Program-made: the position numbers and the translations under genes
Shown: piece by piece, positions 33,096 to 44,900 of the stretch
Position numbering within the stretch: position 1 is the first letter of the stretch
How the letters are laid out: each line of letters begins with the position of its first letter
Origin: Beroe forskalii
Taxonomy: Eukaryota > Ctenophora > Nuda > Beroida > Beroidae
Reading direction: 5' to 3'
DNA length: 64,000 bases
NCBI GenBank assembly: GCA_011033025.1
Contig: WFMF01000578.1
Location: 35,053 to 99,052 of the forward strand
The notes under the pieces: generated by a model
Database searches by the model: none
What the model was told of the DNA's origin: nothing
What the model saw: only the letters and a program-made list of their open reading frames with translations

Positions 33096-36000
33096 TTAGA
33101 TGGGTTTGATCTTGAAGTGCAGGCCGATGAGAGAGAAGACGAAGCACTTCAGGTCCTGGACGAGGTAGTAGAAGGCCCGGAGGCCGTCTGGGTCCTTGCT
33201 GCTGTTCACATCCACCAGACTACCTATCTTGGAGGTGTTGAAGCAGATGTGCTGGTTCTTGTGCACGATCTCTAACTCCTGGCGACCTGCCAAGGGGGTA
33301 ATGTGTCAGTACACAACAGGAGGGGTTCCTGGCGACCTGCCAAGGGGGGTAATGTGTCAGTAAACAATAGGAGGGGTTCCTGGTGACCTGCCAAAGGGGG
33401 TTATGTGTCAGTACACAAGAGGAGGGGTTCCTAGCGACCTACCAAGGGGGGTTATGACTTATGTGTCAGTACACAATAAGAGGGGCTCCTGGTGACCTGC
33501 CAAGGGGGGTAATCTGTCAGTACACAACAAGAGGGATTCCTGGCGACCTGCCAAAGGGGGGTAATGTGTCAGTACACAACAAGAGGGATTCCTGGCAACC
33601 TGCCAAAGGGGGGTAATGTATCAGTATTGGTCAGTACACAACAGGAGGGCTTCCTGGCGACCTGCCAAGGGGGGTAATGTGTCAGTACACAACAGGAGGG
33701 GTTCCTGGCGACCTGCCAAAGGGGGGTAATGTGTCAGTACACAAGAGGAGGGGTTCCTGGCGACCTGCAAAGGGGGTAATGTGTCAGTACACAACAGGAG
33801 GGGTTCCTGGCGACCTGCCAAGGGGGTAATGTGTCAGTACACAAAAGGAGGGGTTCCTGGCGACCTGCCAAGGGGGTAATGTGTCAGTACACAATAAGAG
33901 GGGTTCCTGGTGACCTGCCAAGGGGGTAATGTGTCAGTACACAACAGGAGGGGTTCCTGGCGACCTGCCAAGGGGGGGGTAATGTGTCAGTACGGGTCAG
34001 TACACAACAGTAAAACCATGTGTGCGCATGGACAGATCGATGAAACGACAGAAATTCAATTGAAATTAAATTGTGCGCACCATGTGCGTCTTTCAGTTTA
34101 TCAATCCCTTCATCGATCGATACATGTGCAATTTGTGCATACATATGCGAATCAATCACGGCAAAAACTTTTAATAACTTTCATTCTTTTTAGATTCATT
34201 TAAAAACTTTGGGTGTTAAATTTTGCAAGTTTTCTTTAAGTTTCAAAAAGGGGGTAGAAATTGAGCACAAAACGGTAAAGGATTGATTTTCAATTTTTCT
34301 CCATACATAAGATAAAGAGAAGACCCTTCCAAAAATTTCATTATTTTGAGCCAACCCCTCAACCTTTCCCGTCACCACGAATATGATACCCTCTCAATAC
34401 GTGTACAGCAATTATCTCATCTTAAATAGTGAACACGTTTGAGGGAAATAAGAAATTTCTGTGTAAATCATAATAATAAGTGATGGAAATATTCATAAAT
34501 CGTGAACATTAACAGACGAAAACGGTTATTCGCTGCATAGCCAGACACCGGTACATACATTAGGTAAGATTCGGAAGTAAAGTGTAAGTAAAGGGGTGAC
34601 TGCTTCCATCTACCAAGAAATTATAATAAAAGGAAAGACTTCCAGTGAGAATTTAAAATTTGAAATACCGATGGTGTTTTTCATATACTTTACCTTAAAT
34701 ATTTCCTCAGTCATCAATCTCGCTTAATGAGTATGAAATATTAATAAGCAATTATGATTAATCGGTTGAATCTTAAGGATGTTAAAATCAAATATTTTAA
34801 AAATCTCTAAAAATAAAAATTCTGCTAATAAGGCTGGCTCATTATTATCATACAGTGAAAATGTCTTATATTGTTTGACCGGAATTGAAACTGTGAAACA
34901 TCTGTAGTTCAAGCCCCAATTAATAAAAACACTGTCATTATCGTGTGTATGTAAAGTTCAAACAGATCTGTGAATGGCGAAATTACTATGCTTTAGAACG
35001 TAAAACTCCTGACAGTGATCACCGTCACTGAGTGTTCTCATCACAACTGCGATGTCTGAGTGTTCTCATCACAACTGCGATGTCTGAGTGTTCTCATCAC
35101 AACTGCGACGTCTGATGGCTCTGGGTCGGAGCCTCCTGAGAGTTACTGTGCGGAAGGGGCGCGTAGTACGCCGGGTAGGGGTATGCGTACGCCGCGGAGG
35201 CAGGATACGCCGCGGCGGCGGCGGATCCGGGGTGCGGCAAAGTTCCGTGCGGCGGCAACACAGGGACCGCTCCGGGATGCGGTACAGCACCGGGATGGGG
35301 CACAGCACCGGGATGGGGCACAGCCCCGGGATGCGGCAGGGTGGCGTAGGGGTGGTACATCATGGGGTATGCAGGGGGCGTCTCCGCTGAATGAGCAGGT
35401 ACAGGGGGAGGGTACATGGGGTGGTAGTAAGGAGGGTACATGGCTCCTGGGTACCCTGGGGCGGCAGCCACATGGCCGGCTTCTATCCCTGACTGCCGCC
35501 TACTCCTGCTGCTGGAAGAGTCAGTGACGACGATGTCATCGAATCTAGGCGGCGGGCTGGGGGATCGTACTCTCCGAGTCCTCTCGGAGTTCACAGACCT
35601 GCGTCTGCTCCTGTCTGGGGACCGGACAGCGCGTCTGGGAGGCGGGGATGGGGAGGAGTCCTCACACAGTGCGTCCGGGTTGGTAGTGAAGAGCAGGGCG
35701 CGTCTAGCCTCCGGGGACAACAGACCGTCAGAGTCCCGGTGGTCGGGCTCTTCTCTTGGCACGGGTTTTGGTGAGGTCACGGGTTTCGGTGAAATCACTG
35801 GTTTTGGAGGTGCAATAGGTCGTCTGCTGACGGACGGAGGGGTCATGTCGTCCTCACTGTCAGGAGCAGGCGTTATCTCGTCTTCTTCTACTCGGTAAGC
35901 TTTAGACCGGGACTTGGGACTTATCCCCGCAGCGAAGTAAGGGTCGACCCTCTCCTTCTTAATAGCAGCCTCCAGCTCTCTCCGAAGCTTCTCTTCTTTC

Positions 36001-39000
36001 TCCAGCTTACTTAACTTCTTAGGTTTCTCAGGCTTACTAGGCTTTTCAGGCTTACTAGGCTTATCAGGCTTGCTGGGTTCACCTGGTATATCCGATCTAT
36101 CTGTGGTGATGGTCTTTAGGAAGGGGGCAGGGGGCGACTGTCCCTTCTTTGGCAGTTTCGGTAACCCGTGAGTCTCCAGGATTTCCTTCAGTTGTTCTGG
36201 TGGCAGCTCGGGACCCTCACCGAGCGGCTCAGGCCTGAACCTCCGGGACTGAAAGCCGGGCGGCGTGTTGAGGGCGTCGTCAAGAGTCTCATTGAAGCCG
36301 TAGCCATTCCACTCCTTCATCTCGTAGGTTCCATCATCCTCATTGTACTTCTGTCCGAACCTCCCTGACTTGAGCTGATCGCAGATGTGGTAGGAGTCCA
36401 GGACCCTCACTACCAACATCAGCACGATCACTGCTGCTATCACTGCTATGATGATGATGTACTTAGTGTCAAGAGGGGCTGCTGCCACAGGGGCTACCAG
36501 GCTAGCCACCAAGATCCACAGCGCTGAAATAAGCAGGGGGTTGAGTAGACGGATATAAACTTGTTAAAACACTGTGTTATGGAAAGCATCATAACGTAAA
36601 CGAGATGGCTGAAAGCCCGGGAATTAGCATGCTATTCGAGAAGGTTCTATCGAAATCTCGTCTTTCGCAGCCACGTCATTCAACTTTATTTTAAAACTAA
36701 GCGAGATTCAAATCGGCAATTTATGTCTAAAACTTCAATGGCATCAGCGAAAAGTTAAACAGGCTCTGGGAAGAACTAACCTTTGTACATTGCGGTATAA
36801 CAATCCAAAGTCCACTAAGAAACACAAGCGGCCGCAGGCACGAAGCTCTAACACACACACGGGATGTGTGCACAGACAATGTATCAAATTACCAACGGTG
36901 CAGCCTTCTCTAACGATGTGTGTATAATTATTACAGAGAGATGAATAACAAACGAATTGAATATATCCCTCGTCCCAGTAGTATTCCGATGATGTGATGT
37001 GTAGGAATGTACTCCGAGTACAATAGAGGAGCCTACTACTACAACAACACACGGTCAGAAAGAGAGAGGTGAATTAGGAAGCACTTTAAGTGAGCGAGGG
37101 GGTATTAATTTAAAAGAGGCGGCCTGTGTTCAGTCAGATCATGAGAAACATCAAGAGAAACATGAGATGTTATCTCTCTTGGTGTAGTAATAACAGTACA
37201 CTCCGGAGTGTGGAACACGGTGTACACACGAACTAGAGGCGGTAGAGAGTGACGTCATTATCAGGTAGCTGAGTGGTGAACTGATGAGGGAGTGCCGCCT
37301 ACCCCTCAACAGAGGGCAGGTTATCGGGTGTGTGTTATTAGATTAGGATCATGACGTGTGGAATTAGGGAGTTGTATTACGTAATTAGGCTGTGTGTAAT
37401 CACCAGATCATAGTGACACGGTGACTGATCCCATGAGGCGCATCGTTAGACATAGAGCTCGTTTACATCAGATGTCAAAACGAGGCTATCACTAGACATT
37501 ATCAGTCAATCAGTCGGATATCAATTATCAGCGCCAGGCATGTCTAGTCAGACATCATCATTAGACAATAGACATGATCAGTCAGACATGACATTATCAG
37601 TGACCTGTCAGGCATGACAGGCGACCAGTCAGACATGACAAGTCAGACATGACCAGTCAGACACAGGATTGTTTAATACGTGCAAAAATCGTGAAAAAGT
37701 ACGGCGTATTGCTCCTGGAGAAAATTACGCACATTTTTCTCAAAATACGCGCATTTTTCTCAAAATACGCAACAAGAAATTTCAACACCACGTCTGAATA
37801 GGAGTTGCAAATCATAGAAACATTCTATATACATAGATACGCAAAAGAACTCATCGCAGTTAAAAGATAAATCATCAATGATGTAAGTGCACTGAATCGC
37901 ATAAACACCGAATACAGAGTTACATGTTGAGAAGTTCTTATAAAGCTCGTCATGTATACATTCTGACTATTCAGTATTCAAAGAAAACAGTGAATTTGTT
38001 CATAGAAGCATTGTGTACGTGAAAATTATACACAGTATTCTGTATACACTATACAAACTACAAAAGTATACACTATTGACTCAGTTACTCTGTACACAAT
38101 ATCTAAAATAAACAGTGAGACCGTGTACTAACACAACTGGTACAACCAAGTGTACAATACACCTGTTCGATGTATTTAACAAGGGTCCAAGAGCTCTTTT
38201 ATTGTGAGCCAAGTTATTTGCCTTTGTCTCCTTTGGAGCTGTTATCACTGCTGTTTTAATGCGCTTCAACGTAATCGACTCAGAACTTCAAACAACCACA
38301 TTAACGTCACAAGAGCCGACTATTCTAAACAGATCTACAATTATCGCACAAAGCACTAACTGCTCCACATATTAGCTCTCTAGAAAACATAAGAGCCCCA
38401 GGGGGTGGGTACACTAAACTCCAGTAACAGGGACATATCGAACTCCTACTTGCGCGGGTTTTTCGTGCGCGGCTCACTGCCTGTTATTAACAACCAGTGA
38501 GCCGCGCACGACAAATCTGCGCACTGAGGAATTCGACTTGTCACGGTACGTGCCAAAGAGGGAAGGTACACAGGCCATGTGAGGGGAGTGAAAGGGAAGT
38601 GTTGTTGCCATCCCCTGGGCCGAGGCCGGGGATGCGTCTGACACATCATGTGTCTACTGCCACGCTTAACCTGCCAATGTCAGCCATGAATATTTCACCC
38701 ATTATTTACGACTAAGAGAGTCAAGTACAAAAACACTTGTGAGACAAAATTATTTACATATCAAGTGTAACAACAAAGCATTAAAAGAACTGTGATACTC
38801 ATAAGTTTGCCTATATAGTTTATTTTATGGCAGGCTCCAATGAAAGGACATTATCCTAGTTTAAACAAACTTATCAACAAGAATACATTCCCGGAAGGTG
38901 ATTCGTCATCAGGCATTGTACGCTTCAAGAGGGCACTTTACACTTTACAGTAAGTCAACAAAGAGCGTGATGTGGAACGTTAGTGATTACAGCTATACCA

Positions 39001-41315
39001 ATATCACATTGATAAGTGATGTGATGCGGATCAACAATAATAGCTAAATTTTAACAAGGTATGCACTGTTGATAAAAGTAAACAACTCTGAAATGGGAAA
39101 TTGGTGACCAATAGCCAGCTTGTGGACATTTATATCAGTGGCGTATTAGCTTAGCCGTAGGATCTCGTCGTGAAGTTGACCAATAAGCATGCCAGTTTGC
39201 TGTCAACTCGCGCGCTGATTGGTTTATGTCAAATAGACCTGTTGGTAAGGTAATACGTCATCGATATTAATTGGACAATAGCCAGCTACTCATTCGAACG
39301 GAACAATATTCACAGCTTGCTAATGACAGCTCAAATTGAAAGTTATATCAACGGGGAAAACTATTTTCAAGTGCAGGAATGAGAACATGAATAGCAGAAA
39401 AGGTATTACCGCATTTCCGCATTAGCAATTTTAAGTGCAAAGGTGTCAACGACACTCGTTAACACATGCACATTTTGAAAATGTACTGGAAGCAGCAAAT
39501 AATTCAAAGGTCCAGGTGCTCCCAGAGCAGGAGATAAATTCTGCGTTGTCATGGAGACACCACTAATCGACTGTTCTATACAGTCCACACTAAGTCTATA
39601 ATCGTCCTAAAGCGTAACGAACTTAAACAAAACTGTATATCGCATATATATTCAAAAACTAATGATAAGCATGATGTTAATAAGTGTACACTTAAACGTG
39701 CATGTGATTGGTAGTCAGAGGAAAGGAGTTGAGGGGTCTCATCAAGTGATAAAGCGAGTGTTTGAGTGTAACTTGTGCCGCAACATACAAAGTAGTATTC
39801 TAGAAATGCTGTTTATGTAATAGGGTAAGAATAGTCATGATCATTGAGATCGATTTTTCCACAGCAATTCGCCCCCCTCCCTCATCTAAGTTCCCAACCC
39901 CTGACTATCTGTCCCTTCCAGGGAACAACTCTCGCACCTCCCAATCTCGCATCCAATGAAATTTTTACGTCGATAGGCAATGATTCTGGAATTGAAACAA
40001 ATTGATCAATAAGAACAAGAAAAGTTCAAATTTTAGTCTTTTCATATCATCGCAGTACAGCCATTCAGAATGCATGATCATGAAACTACCGAAGCTGACT
40101 TTTCTTGGCCGGTGCCAAAGCTTTGGTAGCTCCAAGGAACATATTGGTTAAAAAACTGACTTATTGTGTCAGGGGCAGGAACAAATTGGTTAGAAAAAAG
40201 TGACCTATTCTGTCAGGGGCGGGAACAAATTGGTTAGAAAAACTGACCTATTCTGTCCGGGTCAGGAACAAATTGGTTAGAAAAACTGGCCTATTCTGTC
40301 CGGGGCAGGAACAAATTGGTTGGAAAAACTGACCTATTCTGTCCGGGGCGGGCCACATCTTGTCATCTTCGTACATGATCTCTGCCTCCTCAATAATCCG
40401 AGATAGCTCCTGGAGTACAGGAGGTTAAGTTAATGAGGGAATTAACAATCCGAGACAACTCATGCCAGTGACGGGGAAGTGTAATCCATACTTTATTCGC
40501 CCGAACCTGCAGAGGCTCGAGATAAATCTCTCACCCTTAGCTCAGTGGCGCTGGCCGGGATTCGAACTCAGGATCTTTTGATCCTGTGCTCAAACTGATA
40601 CCACTACACCACTGACATTATAAAATGTGAAAACAGAGAAGGCATGAGCATACCTTCTCAAATGTTCCACATACCTGGAGTACAGGTAGGTTGACGTTGC
40701 ATTCCTTCCTGATCATGGTGTCGTTCTTGTAGTTGCTGTTGTTAGCGTACCTCAGTTTACCTGGACGGTTATTCGAGGGGTCAGTCACGAGAATACACAA
40801 TCAGTACTGGACTAGTAAGCTGTTAGTCAGTTGTTGGTAACAAGTAACTAACAACTTGTTTTTTCAGTTCTGATTGTGTGAGCTACTAACAACTTGTTAG
40901 TTAATTTTCATCGAGTTGTTAGTTTGCAGTTAGTTAATAGTAACGACTCACTGATATGTGTGCTCATAGGTTCAAAGCAACAGGTCGAAAAGTAGGTTGA
41001 AAAGGTAGGTAGAAAGGGCTCAATCAATCAAGACCCTTCTTGGCTTGGAAATTGCAGATCATGCTTTCAATCTTCAACAGAGATGAGGAAAAGATAGTTC
41101 CTGTTATGAAAACCATCCAGACTGGGGCACAGTAAAATTCTACATGTCCTTTCGACCTTCTTTTCGACCTACTTTTCAACCTGTTGTTTTCGACCTATGA
41201 AGTCACATATGCGTAATAACTCACCATCGGGTCTGAACTCGAACTCCAGGAACTCGTGACCGAACTTTCCCTTGTGTCCAACGTAGTACCGGAGGTAGAA
41301 GTCCGAACTGCTCAT
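33096..41315 (-). CDS. MAGOH: MAGOH (mago nashi), exon junction complex core
   Basis: MAGOH pairs with RBM8A/Y14 and locks eIF4A3 on spliced mRNA about 24 nt upstream of exon junctions. Four exons (minus): 41315-41225, 40760-40675, 40409-40334, 33286-33096. All phases join to give 147 residues, matching the family (human 146). Exon 1 reads [20 protein letters not shown]; exon 2 [20 protein letters not shown]; exon 3 [20 protein letters not shown]; exon 4 [20 protein letters not shown] and ends [19 protein letters not shown]. Intron 3 is about 7 kb and contains another gene on the same strand (35097-36790). The exon 3 donor (ATAG|GTCAGT) and the exon 4 acceptor (GGCAG|GTCGCC) are each multiplied in adjacent tandem arrays. 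The protein appears fully functional. Confidence 0.95.
33278..34015. repeat. ~50-bp minisatellite made of the MAGOH exon 4 acceptor
   Basis: About 14 units (spacing about 48-60 bp; first copies at 33281 and 33331) of CCTGGCGACCTGCCAAGGGG plus TAATGTGTCAGTACACAACA and GGAGGGGTT. Reverse-complemented, each contains CCCTTGGCAG|GTCGCCAGG, the acceptor and first bases of exon 4. The functional junction is the leftmost unit and the array extends into intron 3. Confidence 0.95.
34016..35032. other. MAGOH intron 3 / downstream of nested gene; nothing seen
   Basis: AT-rich sequence without recognisable exons or repeats. Confidence 0.5.
35033..35112. repeat. 28-bp triplication across the nested gene's stop codon
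   Basis: TGAGTGTTCTCATCACAACT plus GCGATGTC is repeated about three times with a 28-bp period (TCACAACTGCGA at 35041, 35069, 35097). The unit at 35097 carries the stop codon (TGA on the minus strand) and the last codons TSQL. Confidence 0.9.
35097..36790 (-). CDS. Single-pass membrane protein with proline-rich tail, nested in MAGOH intron 3
   Basis: Two exons (minus): 36790-36781 (ATGTACAAAG, donor GTTAGT) and 36523-35097 (acceptor ttatttcag), joining in phase to 478 residues. The N-terminus [19 protein letters not shown] looks like a signal peptide. Only a few residues (APLDTK) separate it from a strong membrane segment [17 protein letters not shown]. The tail contains [16 protein letters not shown], a Lys-rich run of KPSKPEKP repeats (about 150-185), SR/RS-type segments ([14 protein letters not shown]), and a Tyr/Pro/Ala-rich end with four PHPGAV repeats. 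I do not recognise a family; it resembles adaptor-type proteins such as Shisa only in layout. The nearly absent ectodomain is unusual. Gene structure is well supported; function is unknown. Confidence 0.78.
36791..40149. other. MAGOH intron 3, upstream of nested gene; short repeats only
   Basis: Holds the promoter region of the nested gene. I see a CAGTCAGACATGA-type short tandem repeat at about 37550-37665 and a perfect 16-bp hairpin (CGTGCGCGGCTCACTG, 38464-38479 with 38495-38510, 15-base loop). No further exons were recognised. Confidence 0.55.
40140..40345. repeat. 43-bp tandem copies of the MAGOH exon 3 donor
   Basis: CTGACCTATTCTGTCCGGGG recurs five times with a 43-bp period (TGACC at 40201, 40244, 40287, 40330). 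Reverse-complemented, each unit carries CCCCGGACAGAATAG|GTCAGT, the end of exon 3 with its donor. The copy next to the exon (40330) is the functional one; the leftmost is diverged. Confidence 0.93.
40463..40620 (-). mobile_element. tRNA-derived SINE (copy 2)
   Basis: On the minus strand from 40620, a tRNA-like head has an A-box-like TGGTGTAGTGG and a B box GAGTTCGAATCC. The body then contains GCTAAGGGTGAGA and AGTATGGATTACACTTCCCC. The body motifs match those of the 1120-1360 SINE while the heads differ. It lies in MAGOH intron 2. Confidence 0.75.
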
Positions 41316-41830
41316 CCTACTGTCACAGTTTCAGGTGTTAGCATTTCAGGTGTTAAGATGTCAGTTAAGATGTCAGGTGTTAAGGTGTTAGCATGTCAGG
41401 TGTTATCAATATGGGATCATGTTAATTGTAACTATAAACTTTGCTTAAAGTCAAGCGAAATTGAATCGTATTTGGTAATAATTTTAAATCCAGAAAAATA
41501 AATGAACTGTTTAAACTACTATAATAAGCGGAAAACATGATGTCTACGTCGCACAATGGAACAAGTTTAAGTAACAACAAGTGTGATTAAAAATTAATTT
41601 AATAAATTAAAATAAATCAGAAATATGTCAGAAATAAGAATCTTTTAAATCTCAAAAAAGGTTATAACGCGTTAAGTAATAAGTATCTCCCATAAACCTC
41701 AGCCTATCTTGAGATTTTGAGGAATATTATCGATCTACATCAAGCGATTGACTCTTGATCTTACATTTCTAAATCGTTAAATAAAGAGGGCATAGAAAAT
41801 TTCCTTAAAACTTATCTGAAGAATACCAGT
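41316..41830. other. MAGOH upstream / NUFIP1 downstream region
   Basis: Contains a short tandem TCAGGTGTTA(GCA) repeat at about 41327-41405 just upstream of the MAGOH start. The rest is AT-rich with no gene seen. An open frame ending at 41832 may be the true C-terminus of NUFIP1 (see that entry). Confidence 0.5.
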
Positions 41831-41955
41831 TTTATGTCCGATTTCCTTCAATCTCTTCAGTCGGAAGATCAGTTCCTTGTGATGCATCTAACTGATTCTC
41901 CTGATCAATCATTTGACCTTCAGTTCGAGAGACATCTTCTTTTGGTAAAGTTAAT

Positions 41956-44900
41956 TCACTTAACGTCTGAATACCACTGGTATCGGTAACCTCGGCTGAC
42001 TGAGTAAAGTTCACATCTGAAGTTTTCCCCATTATCTTCTGGATTAGGAGCATTATTCCCGTCAGGAGGGGTAACTGCAGGTGGATCGAAGAAGTTGTTA
42101 TCGGCGATGTATCTGATGCACTGGAGGATTTTATTGTTTTCCCGGGTGATGTCCTTGGTCAGGAGTTTCTGTAGCAGAGTCGGCTGATACCGTCTGCGAC
42201 CCGTCTTCATCACAGTATTCCGTTTCTTTCTCTTAGGCTTAGGATTACCCTCGGCTCCCCTCCACTTAGCGTATCTCTTGAACTTGTTCAGAGCGTGTTT
42301 CACATCAGGTGCAATATCACCTTCCTCAGGCGTTTCACGGCTTTTAGGGGGCACCGGAGCTTCGTTTTCATTGTCCGACTCGCTTGAGCTGCCGTAGGCA
42401 CCCATGCCTAGAAGGGAGGGGACCGCTTTCGCTTCACTCTCTGAGCCCAAAATAAAGGATAACGGGTCGTTTTCTGGAGCTTCTTCTTTCTGCTGCTTTC
42501 TGTCCTCTGGAATGCAGGGCTTGTGACGCTTCACCATCCACTGGCTACCTTTCCGAACGTAGGACTTCTCTCGGGCAGCAATTCCAAAGTCGAGCTTTGC
42601 TTCTTCGCGCAGTTTCTTGAGCTTTATGTTCCCGCTAGATGGAAAGTTTTTCCTACGCTGCTGCAACCATGCTTCTAAAATAGCTGGGTGCTCCATTGCG
42701 AATATCTGAAATGTTTTGAAACAGGTATATTGCGCTAACATGTATATTAAATACATAGCAGTCCATGTCACGAAATGAAGTTTAGAATTACGTTCAGTTG
42801 AACTGAAATTTCCTCGATTTTAGTCGTATTTTTATGCAACTCGATGAAAATTATGGCTCTGAAAAATGTAAATTTTGGCCTCCCTGAGAATCAGATTTCA
42901 AAAGCCCCTCTCCAAGTAAAATCTAGTGGGTTGAATCCATGTTTCAACGAGCAAGACCACCCAACCGCCTGATCTGAGTTTCCACCCACCTGAACACACT
43001 CTGAGTCGTCATGTTCCTCCTTCTTGTGCTTCGCAACAGCCGCTGCCACGCCCACAAAGTCACATCCCTCATCGTCACAGGTCACGTGGGTACTGGGGAG
43101 GAGGAACATTAAAGGGGGGGGGGGCAGTCAGCTGTAGTCAGATGGTTGGGTTTTATGATATGTCAGTAGTCAGTCATCTCATGTCACTGTACTTATCGGA
43201 CATAATTATCACGGACTTTAGTTTCACAGACTTTAGTTTCACGGACATTAATATTCACGCTCGATTTACCCCTGATAGGAGTGGGGATAGTAGTTGGGCC
43301 AGGTGTTGGCCTGGACGTGTACCAACATTTTGGTAGTGGTCTCGAGTCCATGGGTTCAACATTGCCCACGTGTGGCCTCGGGGCAAAATTGGGGCCAAAA
43401 AGTCAAAATCTGGATGGAAGGCGATAAAGCTTAGGTCTTGATTACATTCGATTCGTCTCGACGAGAAGATCATTTTTTCCCTCCCCATTGACCTTTTTGT
43501 GAATACAAAAAGGCAAATGAGAGGGTTGGCAGAGATCGTGGTTTGGGAAGGTGAGAAATACGATATGTGTATATCAGGTCCAGGTTTGCAATACAACTAC
43601 TGTAATTTCTGGAAAGTGCCCGGAAAATGGAAGTGGCGTAAATTCGTCATAAAAGTGGCGTAAATTCGTCATAAAAGTGGCGTAAATTCGTCATAAAAGT
43701 GGTGTAAATTCGTCATGCAGTCGAGTCTCTTAGCAACTCTTACATTTGCGCGCGCACAACGCGCGCGCGCAAACGCTTGCGCAGGTGTGAGATTGTTGGT
43801 GTAAGTTCGTGCGCGGCGCTGTTTAAGTCAAACAAGCCACACGAATAACGATTTCAGTTGAAATAATTATGTAGAGCGTCCAAGAAATGTTAATTGAGAA
43901 TCGAAGCAAAGATCATGATAAATATTGAAAAGTTTTCCACAAAAATAGTTTCCCTCTAACTATTCTGTTTCAGCAGAGGGCCCAGCGTTTGCGCCGCGCA
44001 CTCCAGCTTGTAGCTCCGAGAAAATTAAGCGGCTTTCCCATTTTTTTTTTTTTTTTTTTTTGTGCAAAATCCACTGACCACACGCCACCGCTTACGCGAG
44101 TGACGGTGGCAGCTCTCCATTGCAGAGAGCTCTGCTGGGACCCATCTGGATGCACTCTAGCAAGCTAGTAACCCCTTACCTGGGTGCCAGATGGTGGTGC
44201 TCCTGGGAGCACCAAATGGTCGGGGGCGCCCCTCCGAAGATTGACTACCGTGATCCCTTGGTAAGAATGGCTTGTAGGCCTTGTCCCTCTAACACTGGGC
44301 TCTGAGAGTCCATCAGGTTGAGTTGTGCAGGACTATGTCGGTTAAGTGTGGTTTTGTCGTGGTTATTGTTAGTTGTACTTTGTAGTCATGGTTTGCATTA
44401 TACTTTTCGAGGTAGCCGAAAGGGCTGGGAGCTATTGGGTAACGGTATGGTATTGGTTGGTTTGGTGCCAGAAGGGGCATAGTTCCCACATACATGGATT
44501 ATTGAGCCCATGGAGGGTTTGGTTCCTGTCGAGGGTTTGGTTCCCGTCGAGGGTTTGATTCCCATTGAGGGTTTGATTCCCGTTGAGGGTTTTATTCCCG
44601 TTATGGGTTTGATTCCCGTTGAGGGTTTTGTTTCCGTCGAGGGTTTGATTCCCGTTGAGGGTTTGATTCCCGTTGAGGGTTTGGTTCCCGTCGAGGGTTT
44701 GATTCCCGTTGAGGGTTTGATTCCCGTTATGGGTTTGATTCCCGTTGAGGGTTTGGTTCCCGTCGAGGGTTTGATTCCCGTTGAGGGTTTGATTCCCGTT
44801 ATGGGTTTGATTCCAGTTGAGGGTTTGATTCCCGTTATGGGTTTGATTCCCGTTGAGGGTTTGATTCCCGTTGAGGGTTTGATTCCCGTTGAGGGTTTGA

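Noticed and set aside
35060-35898. Plus-strand open frames opposite the nested gene
   Set aside because: Shadows of the GC-rich minus-strand coding exon, whose signal peptide, membrane segment and splice phase are coherent.
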